From: JOPF133 sp052144935
Lineage (GTDB): Bacteria; Acidobacteriota; Terriglobia; Bryobacterales; Bryobacteraceae
Assembly (NCBI GenBank): GCA_052144935.1
Contig: JBKQPR010000233.1
Location: 1-64,000 of the forward strand
Length of the DNA: 64,000 nucleotides
Reading direction: 5' to 3'
Shown in pieces: positions 34,016-41,924 of the stretch. The notes below the pieces were generated by a model. It saw nothing but the letters and a program-made list of their open reading frames with translations. It was not told where the DNA came from and did no database searches. The position numbers were made by a program, and so were the translations under genes. How positions within the stretch are numbered: the first letter of the stretch is position 1; each line of letters begins with the position of its first letter.

Positions 34016-34801
34016 TCAGTTTTCGGTGGGAACCCGTTCCACATGGTCGACCACGACGATCTCGACAGGGACTTTTTGCGGCTGCAGACGCAGGCCCAGT
34101 GTCTCTTGGAGGGCGGTAATCAGGGTAGGGGCTGCATCGGCGCCGGTGTCGTTGGAGGTCTGATCGTCGTTGGTGAAGTGGAGTTCATAGTCGTAGACAC
34201 CGTCGATGCCCGTCTTGTCGACCACTACCTCTCCCAACCTGCGGGCCACGTAGTCGGCCAATTGCGCCATCGAGTTCTTCTTCGCCGTCAGGGTTACCAA
34301 ACGCCCGTCCCCATTGCTATCGGTATCGGACGAGCCTAGCTCAACCGGCTTGAGTTTGAAGCCTTTCTTGGCCACTACGAGGGCATAGCCGGGCATATCC
34401 TTCGATTCGCGATGCACGGTCAACTTGAAGCGGTCTTCCAGCAGCGTGCGTAGCATGAGCGAGCGGTCGTCGTTCTTGGTGTCCGGCGGATACTTGGCGG
34501 CGATGTCGAAGCGGACGGCTTCCAGCCAGTCGGGACCGGTCACCTGAAACGGCTTGACGTTATAAGCTCGCTCGATGAGGCGCTTCAGCGTCAGGTTGGT
34601 CATGACGATCTGCCCCTTGGACCCGTTCGACGAGCTGCTTCCGCTGCCCGAGGTGTTGAGTTTCACAAAGGCCGCTTCGTAAGCCGGGTGGGCAGCCTGC
34701 GGTTGAGCGAAAACGGCGCCCGCGGCGAGTAGTGCGAGCATCCCTCCCGAGCTTGCGCGTAGCATGCTTATTCTTGCCGTCGTCAGGCAGGTTGGTTCCA
34801 T
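34016..34801 (-). CDS. TIGR03435-type soil-associated secreted protein
   Basis: This protein of about 261 residues matches the pattern of the TIGR03435 family, which is abundant in Solibacter-like acidobacteria. It has a signal peptide (SGGMLALLAAGAVFAQPQ), then AYEAAFVKLN, TNLTLKRLIERAYNVKPFQV, TGPDWLEAVRFDIAAKYPPD, MLRTLLEDRFKLTVHRESKD and MPGYALVVAKKGFKLKPVEL. The end is VDKTGIDGVYDYELHF, LGLRLQPQKVPVEIVVVDHV and ERVPTEN. The function of the family is unknown. I chose the ATG at 34801; a start at 34765 would give a shorter signal peptide, and a longer frame to 34894 is less likely. It stands alone. Confidence 0.88.
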   Translation of the reverse strand: MEPTCLTTARISMLRASSGGMLALLAAGAVFAQPQAAHPAYEAAFVKLNTSGSGSSSSNGSKGQIVMTNLTLKRLIERAYNVKPFQVTGPDWLEAVRFDIAAKYPPDTKNDDRSLMLRTLLEDRFKLTVHRESKDMPGYALVVAKKGFKLKPVELGSSDTDSNGDGRLVTLTAKKNSMAQLADYVARRLGEVVVDKTGIDGVYDYELHFTNDDQTSNDTGADAAPTLITALQETLGLRLQPQKVPVEIVVVDHVERVPTEN

Positions 34802-35032
34802 GACCTTATGACGGATCTTCCCGATTTCCGTTGGCAGGCTCTGCTGTAACACGCCGCGGTTGCCGATTTGGGCGAGCCGGCGAGCGCCCGCCAAACTGCA
34901 ACATGTAGCCGAAATTGTGGGCTAACCTATTGATTCCAAGTCGATTCCAGGTAGACGAACGCTACGCCGTAGCGGTTTGCCGTCTTGTGGAAGCCTCGGC
35001 TGGCTGACCGGAAAGCGCGATGGTGCCCCGCC
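34802..35032. other. Spacer leading to the CRISPR-like array
   Basis: About 230 bases without a gene. It is the only candidate leader on the left side of the array, but it is not notably AT-rich near the first repeat. No recognised promoter motif is visible towards the array. Confidence 0.4.
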
Positions 35033-35329
35033 AGCGTGGTCCGCGCGTGCCGCGCGTGAGGACGGTGCGGCGGGTGTCAGCGGCGGCGGTCCCTACGTAG
35101 CGTGGTCCGCGCGCCGCGCGTGAGGACGGGGGCACCGCGGCGGAGAGTTCGGGATACCCCATAGCGTGATCCGCGCGTGCCGCGCGTGAGGACGGCGCTA
35201 CGAGGGGTGAGCATGTGCCCGCTTCGTCCAGCGTGGTCCGCGCGTGCCGCGCGTGAGGACGGCGAGGTAGGCGACAAAGAAGATGGTGGCGAGAAGAGCG
35301 TGGTCCGCGCGTGCCGCGCGTGAGGACGG
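35033..35329. CRISPR. Orphan CRISPR-like array, five repeats and four spacers
   Basis: A 33-base unit begins AGCGTGGTCCGCGCG and ends CGCGCGTGAGGACGG. It recurs at 35033-35065, 35099-35129, 35163-35195, 35230-35262 and 35297-35329. The four spacers are 33, 33, 34 and 34 bases and unrelated to each other. Copy 2 lacks two central bases and copy 3 has one substitution; the other three are identical. The repeat has a short dyad (GTCC-GCGCG / CGCGC-GTGA-GGAC) and its outline resembles type I-E repeats (GTG-x-TCC ... CGCG ... GTGA-x-x-ACGG). No cas genes occur within 28 kb on either side. It could be a relic array or a regularly spaced repeat family that is not CRISPR. Confidence 0.6.
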
Positions 35330-35353
35330 AGCGCCAAGTCTGCATATTTAAGG

Positions 35354-35359
35354 TAAAAT
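35354..35359 (+). promoter_or_regulatory. -10 box placed for leaderless transcription
   Basis: TAAAAT ends 6 bases before the GTG start at 35366, so the seventh base downstream, the usual start of transcription, is the G of the start codon. The box is preceded by TTTAAGG. No Shine-Dalgarno is present. Confidence 0.5.
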
Positions 35360-35365
35360 CGACCC

Positions 35366-36904
35366 GTGCCTTCCCGTTACTGTTTTGCCTTCGCAGCCGT
35401 CGTCCTGAGCGTGGGGACGGGCGCGGCCCAGCCGTCCACCAATGCCGGGCTTTTTGAAGGCCACGGCGATATCGGCGATAACCCCAAAGCGGGTTCCTTC
35501 GCGTACGTCCCGGCATCCGGGGAGTACCGCGTAACCGGCGGCGGCGCCAATGTTTGGGCTGCCAGCGACGCCTTCCAGTTCGTCTGGAAGCGGATTTCGG
35601 GCGATGTGACCATCACCGCGGACGTGCAGTTTGTGGGCGCCGGCGCGGTGGCCCATCGCAAGGCCATGCTGATGGTCCGGCAGAACCTGAACGCGGATTC
35701 GCCCTATGCCGATGCGGCCCTGCACGGCGACGGGCTGACCGCCTTGCAATACCGCGCGGCCGCCGCCGCCGTCACTCAGGAGGTGCGCTCGCCATTGACC
35801 GCCCCCATGCGCATTCGCCTGGAGCGGCGCGGCAACCAGTTCACCCTCTCGGCCGGCCAGCCCGGCGGCGAACTGACGCGCACCGAGGCGGTTTCGCTGC
35901 CCTTGCAGGACCCCGTCTATGCCGGGATCGGCGTCTGCTCGCACGACGGCAACATCCTGGAGACGGCGGTGTTCTCCAATGTGCGCATCGTGTCTAGCGC
36001 CAACCAGCAGGCTCAGCCGCGCCCGCCGCAGCAGCGCTATCGCAGCCGCATCACGATCCTGGATCTGAAAACCAAAGAACAGAAAGTGCTGCTGCAGGCC
36101 GACGAGATATGGGAAGCGCCCAACTGGACCGTGGACGGCAAATTCCTGCTCGCCAATTCGGGTGGCAATCTGTATCGCATCGCGGTGGACGGGACGGGCA
36201 AGCCGGAGAAGCTCGACGTCGGCGAAGGGGTGCGCTGCAACAACGACCACGGCTTCACGCACGATGGCAAACTGTTGGCCTTCTCGGCTTCCTCGCAAGG
36301 GTCGGGCGGATCGCAAGTCTACGTGGTGGCGGCCGACGGCACGGGCCGGCGCGCCATGACCACCAAGGCGCCCAGTTACTTTCATGGCTGGTCGCCCGAT
36401 GGCAAGTGGCTGTCGATTGTGGCGAATCGCACCGGCAACTTCGACCTGTTCCGCATTCCCGTGGAAGGCGGTGCCGAGCAGCAGCTCACCTCCAACCCGG
36501 GCTACGACGACGGCCCCGACTATTCGCCCGACGGCCACTGGATCTACTTCAATTCCAACCGCGCGGGGAACTACGATGTCTGGCGGATACCCGCCGATGG
36601 CGCCGGCCCGGGGGACGCCAAGGCCGAGCAGGTGACCTCCGACGAATGGGAAGACTGGTTCCCGCATCCCTCGCCGGATGGCAAGCGGCTGGTGTTCATT
36701 TCGTTTCCGAAAGGGACCGCCGACCACAATGGCAAGATGGACGTGGCGTTGCGCATGATCCCCCTGCCCGGCAAGAAGGTGGGCAAGGCGCAACCCGAGA
36801 TAGTGCTGAAGATCTTTGGTGGCCAGGGGACCATCAACGTCAACTCCTGGGCGCCGGACTCCAAACGCTTTGCCTTTGTAACCTACGAGTTGTTGCGCCC
36901 TTGA
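35366..36904 (+). CDS. Secreted TolB-like beta-propeller protein with N-terminal jelly-roll domain
   Basis: This 512-residue protein has a signal peptide (YCFAFAAVVLSVGTGAAQP). Residues 25-215 look like a DUF1349/concanavalin-type jelly roll (YRVTGGGANVWAASDAFQFV, GDVTITADVQFVG, RKAMLMVRQNL). Residues 225-510 form a six-bladed WD40-like/TolB propeller with repeated blades: GWSPDGKWLSIVANRTGNFD, DYSPDGHWIYFNSNRAGNYD and HPSPDGKRLVFISFPKG. The propeller motif S-P-D-G-K/H-W is clear. Such proteins bind carbohydrates or proteins in the envelope. The start is GTG at 35366, with a -10 box that makes the messenger potentially leaderless. It lies just to the right of the CRISPR-like array; the two are probably unrelated. 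Confidence 0.84.
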   Translation: MPSRYCFAFAAVVLSVGTGAAQPSTNAGLFEGHGDIGDNPKAGSFAYVPASGEYRVTGGGANVWAASDAFQFVWKRISGDVTITADVQFVGAGAVAHRKAMLMVRQNLNADSPYADAALHGDGLTALQYRAAAAAVTQEVRSPLTAPMRIRLERRGNQFTLSAGQPGGELTRTEAVSLPLQDPVYAGIGVCSHDGNILETAVFSNVRIVSSANQQAQPRPPQQRYRSRITILDLKTKEQKVLLQADEIWEAPNWTVDGKFLLANSGGNLYRIAVDGTGKPEKLDVGEGVRCNNDHGFTHDGKLLAFSASSQGSGGSQVYVVAADGTGRRAMTTKAPSYFHGWSPDGKWLSIVANRTGNFDLFRIPVEGGAEQQLTSNPGYDDGPDYSPDGHWIYFNSNRAGNYDVWRIPADGAGPGDAKAEQVTSDEWEDWFPHPSPDGKRLVFISFPKGTADHNGKMDVALRMIPLPGKKVGKAQPEIVLKIFGGQGTINVNSWAPDSKRFAFVTYELLRP

Positions 36905-36951
36905 AGGATTCGCGCGCAACCAATCCGTTCGGCAGGGGTTGATTTGGGGAT

Positions 36952-38157
36952 ATGACGCGGATCGCGGTTTGGCTATGTCTCGCGGCCGGTCTTCGCGCGC
37001 AGACCGCCGCGGTCCCCTGGAGCAGCTACGCGCACGACGCGCAGCACACCGGCCTTTCGACCGTCGGCGCGGAGCGGCTGGAGAGATCGTCAAGTGAGCA
37101 CACCGGTCGACCTGGCGCTGCAGGGGCCACCCTGGGGCCCCTTATCTATTCACTATGGATCGCCTCTGGTGACGGCGGGGAATACGGTGCTGGTTCCGGT
37201 GCGGACCAGCTCGTCAAACACTTACCGCGTAGAGGCGCACAGCGGGGCGAATGGGACGCTGCTCTACACGCGCCCCACCGATTTCACTCCGCCTCCCCAC
37301 AACTGAATTCCCAGTTATAGCCCGGCGCTCAGCCAGGGTACGCGGCTGTATTACCCCGGCGCGGGAGGCACGGTCTACTATCGCGACCAGCCGGATTCCG
37401 CCAGCGGACCCTCCGGCCAGATCGCTTTCTACGGCAATGCGCTGTACGCCGCCAACCTGGCGGCCTTCGCCGCGAGCGTCATGATCTCCACGCCCATCAC
37501 CGCCGACCTCGCCGGCAACATCTACTTTGGATTCGAATGTAACGGGGCCGAACCCGGCCAACCTGACGAGCGGCCTCGCGCGCATCGAGGCCGACGGGTC
37601 GGGATCGTGGGTCGGCGCCTCCGCCGGTGACGGGCGCTCCACCGCTTACGCCCAGTTCACCTCGGTGGTGGCCCGCATCCGTACAGGCACGCTGTCGATC
37701 GGCGTCCTGTTCAGCACGCTGATCGCCGGCAACCCCAGCTACACGGCGGCGACGCTGTACCAGAACCTGTTGAACCGGGCGCCGGCGCCGGCCGATGCAA
37801 GTTGCATCGACGCCGGTCTGGCCGCGTGTTTCCAGGCGATCATCGGGTGCCCGTCGAGCACCGCACCGGCCGATGCCCTGAACAACGAGTCCCAGAACAC
37901 CGGAGCTTTCACGAACCTTACGTCGGTCGCTGGGGACCACACCAACACGCTGTACATGAATGCTGTACTTCGTCATCCTGGCTCGCGATCCCGACCCGGG
38001 CGGCCTGCAGTTCTGGATTGGCATAGCGAATGGCGGCGGAGCCGGACTCCTGTTCCAGGGTCAGGCGGGCTATCCGACGCGCTTCCAGATCCTGGGAACG
38101 GGCATTCCTTTGCAGGGCTTCCTTGGGAGCGTGGAGTTCGAGGATCTGTACCAGTAA
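36952..38157 (+). pseudogene. Secreted beta-rich protein with DUF4214 C-terminus, broken by several lesions
   Basis: The pieces in order are a signal peptide (MTRIAVWLCLAAGLRAQ) with VPWSSYAHDAQHTG in frame 1; STPVDLALQG, LSIHYGSPLVTAGNTVLVPV and TYRVEAHSGANGTLLYT in frame 2 from about 37094; an in-frame TGA at 37304-37306 where a Trp is expected, after which IPSYSPALSQGTRLYYPGAG continues in the same frame; a frame change at about 37530 into VTGPNPANLTSGLARI; and a further change near 37958 into LYFVILARDPDPGGLQFWIG, GLLFQGQAGYPTRFQILG and GFLGSVEFEDLYQ. The last part is a DUF4214-like repeat domain. Three frameshifts and one nonsense codon mark a pseudogene. The intact form would be a secreted adhesin-like protein. 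Confidence 0.8.
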
Positions 38158-38190
38158 CGGCGCGGTACGCAACGCGGGAGCAGCCCGTGA

Positions 38191-38196
38191 TAAAAT
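38191..38196 (+). promoter_or_regulatory. Candidate -10 box of the PpiC-like gene
   Basis: TAAAAT preceded by TGA lies 21 bases before the ATG at 38218. Transcription would start near 38203, giving a leader of about 15 bases without a clear ribosome-binding site. Confidence 0.35.
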
Positions 38197-38217
38197 TGAG
38201 ATACTCGTAGCCCTGCC

Positions 38218-39129
38218 ATGAAAGCACTATCCATCCTGCTACTTGCCTGCCTCGCCGGCCAGGCGCAGACCGCGCCACAGGCGGCCGCTCCCGCGATCCC
38301 CGACTTACCCGAGAATACGGTGATCGCCGTCTTCGACGATGGCGCTCCGATGACCGTGGGCGAGTTCAAGAAGATCTTCGCCGTGCTCCCGCCGGACATC
38401 CAGCAAAATGCCCTGAAGCAGCGCGAGGGCTTCATCAAAGGCTGGGCGGTCATGCGGAAGCTGGCCCAGATGGCGGAGAAGCAGAAGCTGGATGAGGGAA
38501 GCCCGACGCGGGAGTCCCTGGACTATTACCGGATGAGAATTCTCACCGATGCGGAAATGGTGGACACCCTCCACCACATCACGGTGCCTCCGGCCGAAGC
38601 GAAGGAGTATTACGAAGCCCATCGGGATAAGTACAAGGAAGTGCGCATCAAAGCGATCTACCTGGCTTTCTCGGAGCAGGGCGCGTCGAGCAGCGCAAAT
38701 TCGCGGACCGAGGAGCAGGCCAAAGCCCTGGCGGCGAAACTGCTGGCGGACCTGCGCGGGGGCGCGGATTTCGTGAAGCTGGTGGCGCAGTATTCCGAGG
38801 ACGCCACATCCAAGGCCAAAGACGGCGACTTCGCCACCATTCACGGCAGCGATAACATTCCGGAGCCGATTCGCGCGGTCGTGATGGCGCTGAAGCCAGG
38901 CGAAGTCTCGGAACCGATCCGGCAGCCCAACGCCATCTATCTGTTCCGGGCGGAAGCGGTGTCGTCCAAAGAGTTCGGCCAGGTGAGCGACGAAATTTTC
39001 GCGCAGCTCCGGCAGCAGCACTATAACCAGTGGATGGAGCAGATCAATCGCGACGCCAAGGTGGAATTGAAGAGCCCCGCATTCTTCGGCACGGCCCCGG
39101 CGGATGCGAAACCGCCGGGCGCGCATTAG
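38218..39129 (+). CDS. Periplasmic peptidyl-prolyl cis-trans isomerase (PpiC/parvulin type)
   Basis: This 303-residue protein has a signal peptide (ALSILLLACLAGQAQTAPQ) and a SurA/PrsA-like plan. Residues 35-115 form the helical chaperone part (DGAPMTVGEFKKIFAVLPPD, QREGFIKGWAVMRKLAQMAE). Residues 130-255 form a parvulin domain: VRIKAIYLAFSEQG, FVKLVAQYSEDATSKAKDGD, and IRAVVMALKPGEVSEPIRQP. Such enzymes assist folding of outer-membrane and secreted proteins. The gene stands alone between two pseudogenes, with its own -10 box. The extra linker SEQGASSSANSRTEEQ within the parvulin domain is unusual but does not break it. Confidence 0.84.
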   Translation: MKALSILLLACLAGQAQTAPQAAAPAIPDLPENTVIAVFDDGAPMTVGEFKKIFAVLPPDIQQNALKQREGFIKGWAVMRKLAQMAEKQKLDEGSPTRESLDYYRMRILTDAEMVDTLHHITVPPAEAKEYYEAHRDKYKEVRIKAIYLAFSEQGASSSANSRTEEQAKALAAKLLADLRGGADFVKLVAQYSEDATSKAKDGDFATIHGSDNIPEPIRAVVMALKPGEVSEPIRQPNAIYLFRAEAVSSKEFGQVSDEIFAQLRQQHYNQWMEQINRDAKVELKSPAFFGTAPADAKPPGAH

Positions 39130-39183
39130 CCGCCTGACTAAAGGCACCGCTCCGCTGAGAACGCGAGAAGGAATTATCGGCCA

Positions 39184-39515
39184 GTGGGGCTGGCGCTCGA
39201 CACCGGCAACCCCGAGACGTTCCTGTTCCGGGAGTTCGGCGCCGATTTCCCGCAACCTTGAAAGACGCGGCCGGCGCAGACGAGCACGGGTTGCAGGGCT
39301 TGGAAGAAAGCGTGACGTTCGATAGCCGCAGTCTGGCGCGGCTGGACGTGCGGGTGGCGGGCCGTGCCGTGTCGCTGGCATCGGTTCCGGTGCCGATCCA
39401 GCCAATGGCGGCGGAATCCCTGGGCTGCTCCGGAAACGCCAGCCTGGATCGGTTCGGCCACGCCCGGCGGGTAGCGGCGGACTTTCAGGCCATGCGCCTG
39501 ATACGGCAACCTTAA
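39184..39515 (+). pseudogene. Retropepsin-like aspartic protease remnant, frameshifted
   Basis: The first frame reads VGLALDTGNPETFLFREFGA, where D-T-G is the aspartic-protease triad, and stops after about 80 bases. The next frame continues with EHGLQGLEESVTFDSRS, LDVRVAGRAVSLASVPVPIQ and GNASLDRFGHARRVAADFQA and ends MRLIRQP. The order matches the C-terminal two thirds of bacterial retropepsin-like proteins (D-T-G, then a G-x-L-G-x-D-L-like flap and A-R-R-V-x-x-D-F). The N-terminal part is missing and the frames do not join, so it is not functional. Confidence 0.45.
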
Positions 39516-39531
39516 ACGGGAGGCGAAGCGG

Positions 39532-40263
39532 ATGGCGGACCTCACAGCCAGAACGGCCTTGGTAACCGGAGGCAGCCGCGGCATCGGCCGGGCCCTCGCG
39601 TTGGCCCTGGCGCGGGCGGGCGCGCATGTGGCCGTGAATTATCTCGAGCGCGTGGCCGAAGCGGAGGAGGTGGCGGCGGAGATCCGGTCGGGCGGCGGGC
39701 GCGCCCTGGCCGTTCAGGCGGACGTCAGCCGCGCAGACGCGGTCCGGACGATGGTCGCGTCCATCGAGCGCGAACTGGGACCGGTCGACATCCTGGTGAA
39801 CAATGCCGGCATCGCGCGCGTACAACCGCCGGAAGCCATCACCGAGCGGGATTGGGATGAAATCCTCACCGTGAATCTGAAGTCCTGTTTTCTGGTGACG
39901 CAGGCGGTGCTGCCGCCGATGCGGGCGCGGCGTTGGGGCCGGCTGATTTTCCTGTCGTCGGTGGCGGCGCAACTGGGCGGCATCGTGGGGCCGCACTACG
40001 CGGCGTCCAAAGCCGGAATGCTGGGCCTGATGCGTTCCTACGCGCACCTGCTGGCGAAGGAAGGCATCACCTCGAACGCCATCGCGCCGGCCCTGATCGA
40101 AACCGATATGGTGAGGGGGAACCTGAACGCCACGCCGAGCCTCATTCCGGTGGGCCGCTTCGGCCACGTGGAGGAGACGGCGGACGCCGCCGTTTTACTG
40201 GCGGGAAACGGATACATCACCGGCCAGACCATCAACGTGAACGGCGGGATGTACATGAGCTGA
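39532..40263 (+). CDS. Short-chain dehydrogenase/reductase, FabG-like
   Basis: This 243-residue classical SDR has the nucleotide motif TGGSRGIG at 13-20, D-V-S at the adenine ring position, NNAG (90-93), the catalytic Ser in FLSSVAAQLGG, and YAASK with the catalytic Tyr and Lys. The C-terminus GQTINVNGGMYMS is the usual end of 3-oxoacyl-ACP reductases. The basic residues after the first glycine motif suggest NADPH. It is most like FabG, but there is no other fatty-acid gene nearby, so a general reductase role is possible. A ribosome-binding site GGGAGG lies at 39517-39522. Confidence 0.85.
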   Translation: MADLTARTALVTGGSRGIGRALALALARAGAHVAVNYLERVAEAEEVAAEIRSGGGRALAVQADVSRADAVRTMVASIERELGPVDILVNNAGIARVQPPEAITERDWDEILTVNLKSCFLVTQAVLPPMRARRWGRLIFLSSVAAQLGGIVGPHYAASKAGMLGLMRSYAHLLAKEGITSNAIAPALIETDMVRGNLNATPSLIPVGRFGHVEETADAAVLLAGNGYITGQTINVNGGMYMS

Positions 40264-40425
40264 GGTGGAGTAGTATGCGGTCAGGTCGCAGCAGTCGACG
40301 GCCGGGTTTCAACTCCGTCGTACTCATCGCCACAGGGCCGCGCAGGCAGCGAAAATAGCAGCCAGCCGTGAGGTGTCTACAAGCCGTGAGCACTTCAGGC
40401 TAAACTCATAAAGAGACGCCACAGC

Positions 40426-40608
40426 ATGACCTTCGAAGAACGGATCGACCGCCTCACCGAGCGCCACGAAGCCCTAGCGCAAAGCCTGGAACTCCTTACA
40501 CACGACGTGCAGCAAGTCACTGCCGACGTCAAGGAACTCACCAAGAACCAGGCTGCCATGATGGACGCCATCACCCGCCTCGCCCACATCGCAGATATCC
40601 AGGATTAA
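40426..40608 (+). CDS. Short coiled-coil protein, probably shortened by an in-frame stop
   Basis: This 60-residue protein is a heptad-repeat coiled coil: EERIDRLTERHEALAQSLEL, THDVQQVTADVKELTKNQAA, and MMDAITRLAHIADIQD. After the TAA at 40606 the same frame continues RITRLEEGKQ and stops. Related small coiled-coil proteins end with a similar R-I-x-R-L-E segment, so the TAA is probably a recent nonsense change that removes the last ten residues. The function of these proteins is not known to me. Loss of the tail may not abolish coiled-coil formation. Confidence 0.55.
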   Translation: MTFEERIDRLTERHEALAQSLELLTHDVQQVTADVKELTKNQAAMMDAITRLAHIADIQD

Positions 40609-41029
40609 CGTATCACCCGCCTCGAAGAGGGCAAGCAGTAAGCCAGCCAGGCCGCGCCGGCCAACAGCAAGCGGATCCCGCGCTTGCCCGCCATCCGGAA
40701 GCGGACACGCCAACCGGTCATTGCCTGGGGATGCCGCCGGCGCGAACGGAGCACCCGCGACGAGGTGGCGGCCGGCGTGGCTCCGGGCAAACCCACGGGC
40801 GCCCTCCCGCACCCAGGGCACGCGAGAAGGACTTGTTCATTATCCCGCCAGGCTAACCCCTTTTTCCGCGGCAAAGTGGGCCTTGTCCACCGAACTGTCG
40901 CTTGCTTTCTGGCCGGCGCGGTAGAACCGCTCTCAGCCCGTAGCATCTATGGCGATTCTCCCGAACTGGCCGGGCGGGTTACCAACGTAAATGCGCGGCA
41001 CGAGGCGCAAAATGCTGAAGGAGGTGTGA
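40609..41029. other. Non-coding spacer
   Basis: About 420 bases without a gene. Possible frames have shadow-like amino acid content (Arg, Pro, Gly). The stretch after the coiled-coil gene includes the lost tail codons at 40609-40641 and nothing else I can name. Confidence 0.5.
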
Positions 41030-41434
41030 TCAGTCTATTGAAAATGCCTGTTCCTCGATGAGCGCCTGCCAAACGGCAAGGAAGTCCGGATTGTTGACGG
41101 CGAGAACCTGAATAGTAATCCGGCCGATAACCGTTTTACCGATTAACTCGGCTCCCGCCCATACGAAATGGTCGCTCCACATGTCCAGCCGTGGATGGAA
41201 CAGCCGGCCGAGTTGGCCGGTCCCCGGATCGCGTCCGGCGATATTCGGGCCTTTGTGCCGGTTACAGTGGAGGCAAGCCAGGGCAAGGTTGTCGGGAACC
41301 GTCGCGCCACCATGCTGGCGCGCACTGATGTGGTCGACATGAAACGGCAGAGGATAAACGGAGGCAGGCAGCCGGCAGTATTCGCAGCGGCTTTGCGCCC
41401 GGCGCCAGACCTGCCGAATCAGGCCCTGGTTCAC
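41030..41434 (-). CDS. HNH endonuclease
   Basis: This 134-residue protein has a zinc-stabilised HNH motif: C17-x2-C20 in SRCEYCRLPA, the catalytic HVDHI at 32-36, N49 in VPDNLALACLHCNRHKG, and C54-x2-C57 with N58 and H60. It is a cytoplasmic nuclease by family. The C-terminal half is of unknown fold. Its start ATG overlaps the stop of the upstream 98-residue gene by 4 bases, so the two are a unit. HNH proteins of this small type occur in mobile elements, toxin-like modules and defence islands; nothing here decides which. Confidence 0.85.
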   Translation of the reverse strand: MNQGLIRQVWRRAQSRCEYCRLPASVYPLPFHVDHISARQHGGATVPDNLALACLHCNRHKGPNIAGRDPGTGQLGRLFHPRLDMWSDHFVWAGAELIGKTVIGRITIQVLAVNNPDFLAVWQALIEEQAFSID

Positions 41435-41727
41435 GAACGGGGTCGGCTGCGCGGCTTGCGCCGCAGAGCGGCCCTGGCTTTAGATTGGATCACCGCCAGC
41501 AAATTGCCGACATGCAGATAACTGTCGAATTCCCGCTGCTCCTCGGCCGTCAAGGAGCCGGATTCGGACCGCTCCGCCAATTGCCGCATCCGCTCCCGGT
41601 CGTTCTCTCCAAAAGCGAACGACAGCAGGTACTCAGCCACCTCCGGAGACAGCTCGTCCCCCTGCGCCTGCATCAACCGTGCCCAAATGGCCGCTTCGCG
41701 GTTGGGACTGAGGAGTCGCGAACTCAT
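41431..41727 (-). CDS. 98-residue partner of an HNH endonuclease
   Basis: The protein starts MSSRLLSPNREAAIWARLMQ, continues SPEVAEYLLSFAFGENDRER, then LTAEEQREFDSYLHVGNLLA and VIQSKARAALRRK. It is helical and charged with a basic tail. I recall similar small proteins (R-M-x-x-L-x-x-K, then L-T-x-E-E-x-x-E-L-x-x-Y) directly before HNH nucleases in several phyla, including cyanobacteria and planctomycetes. The two genes overlap by ATGA. The arrangement looks like a toxin-antitoxin or nuclease-immunity pair, but this is inference and the role is not known. Confidence 0.7.
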   Translation of the reverse strand: MSSRLLSPNREAAIWARLMQAQGDELSPEVAEYLLSFAFGENDRERMRQLAERSESGSLTAEEQREFDSYLHVGNLLAVIQSKARAALRRKPRSRPRS

Positions 41728-41924
41728 AAATTCCCCCCTTTAGCTTACTCAATAATAGACGCCGGCGGCATCGGCCGCCGATCCGCTCGGCTTCGTCGAG
41801 CGCTACCTCTTCGCCGCATAGGCGGCGGGCCAGGCCGCGTGATCTTCCGATTGTCCCGGAGGCCGTTCAGCTATCGGCTTTTTAGCTTCAGCTCCGGCGC
41901 CCCGCCCGTTGTTACTATTGAGAA

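Noticed and set aside
34962..35516. Minus-strand frames across the CRISPR-like array
   Set aside because: The products only repeat the array unit (such as VLTRGTRGPR) and have no gene-like start or ending.
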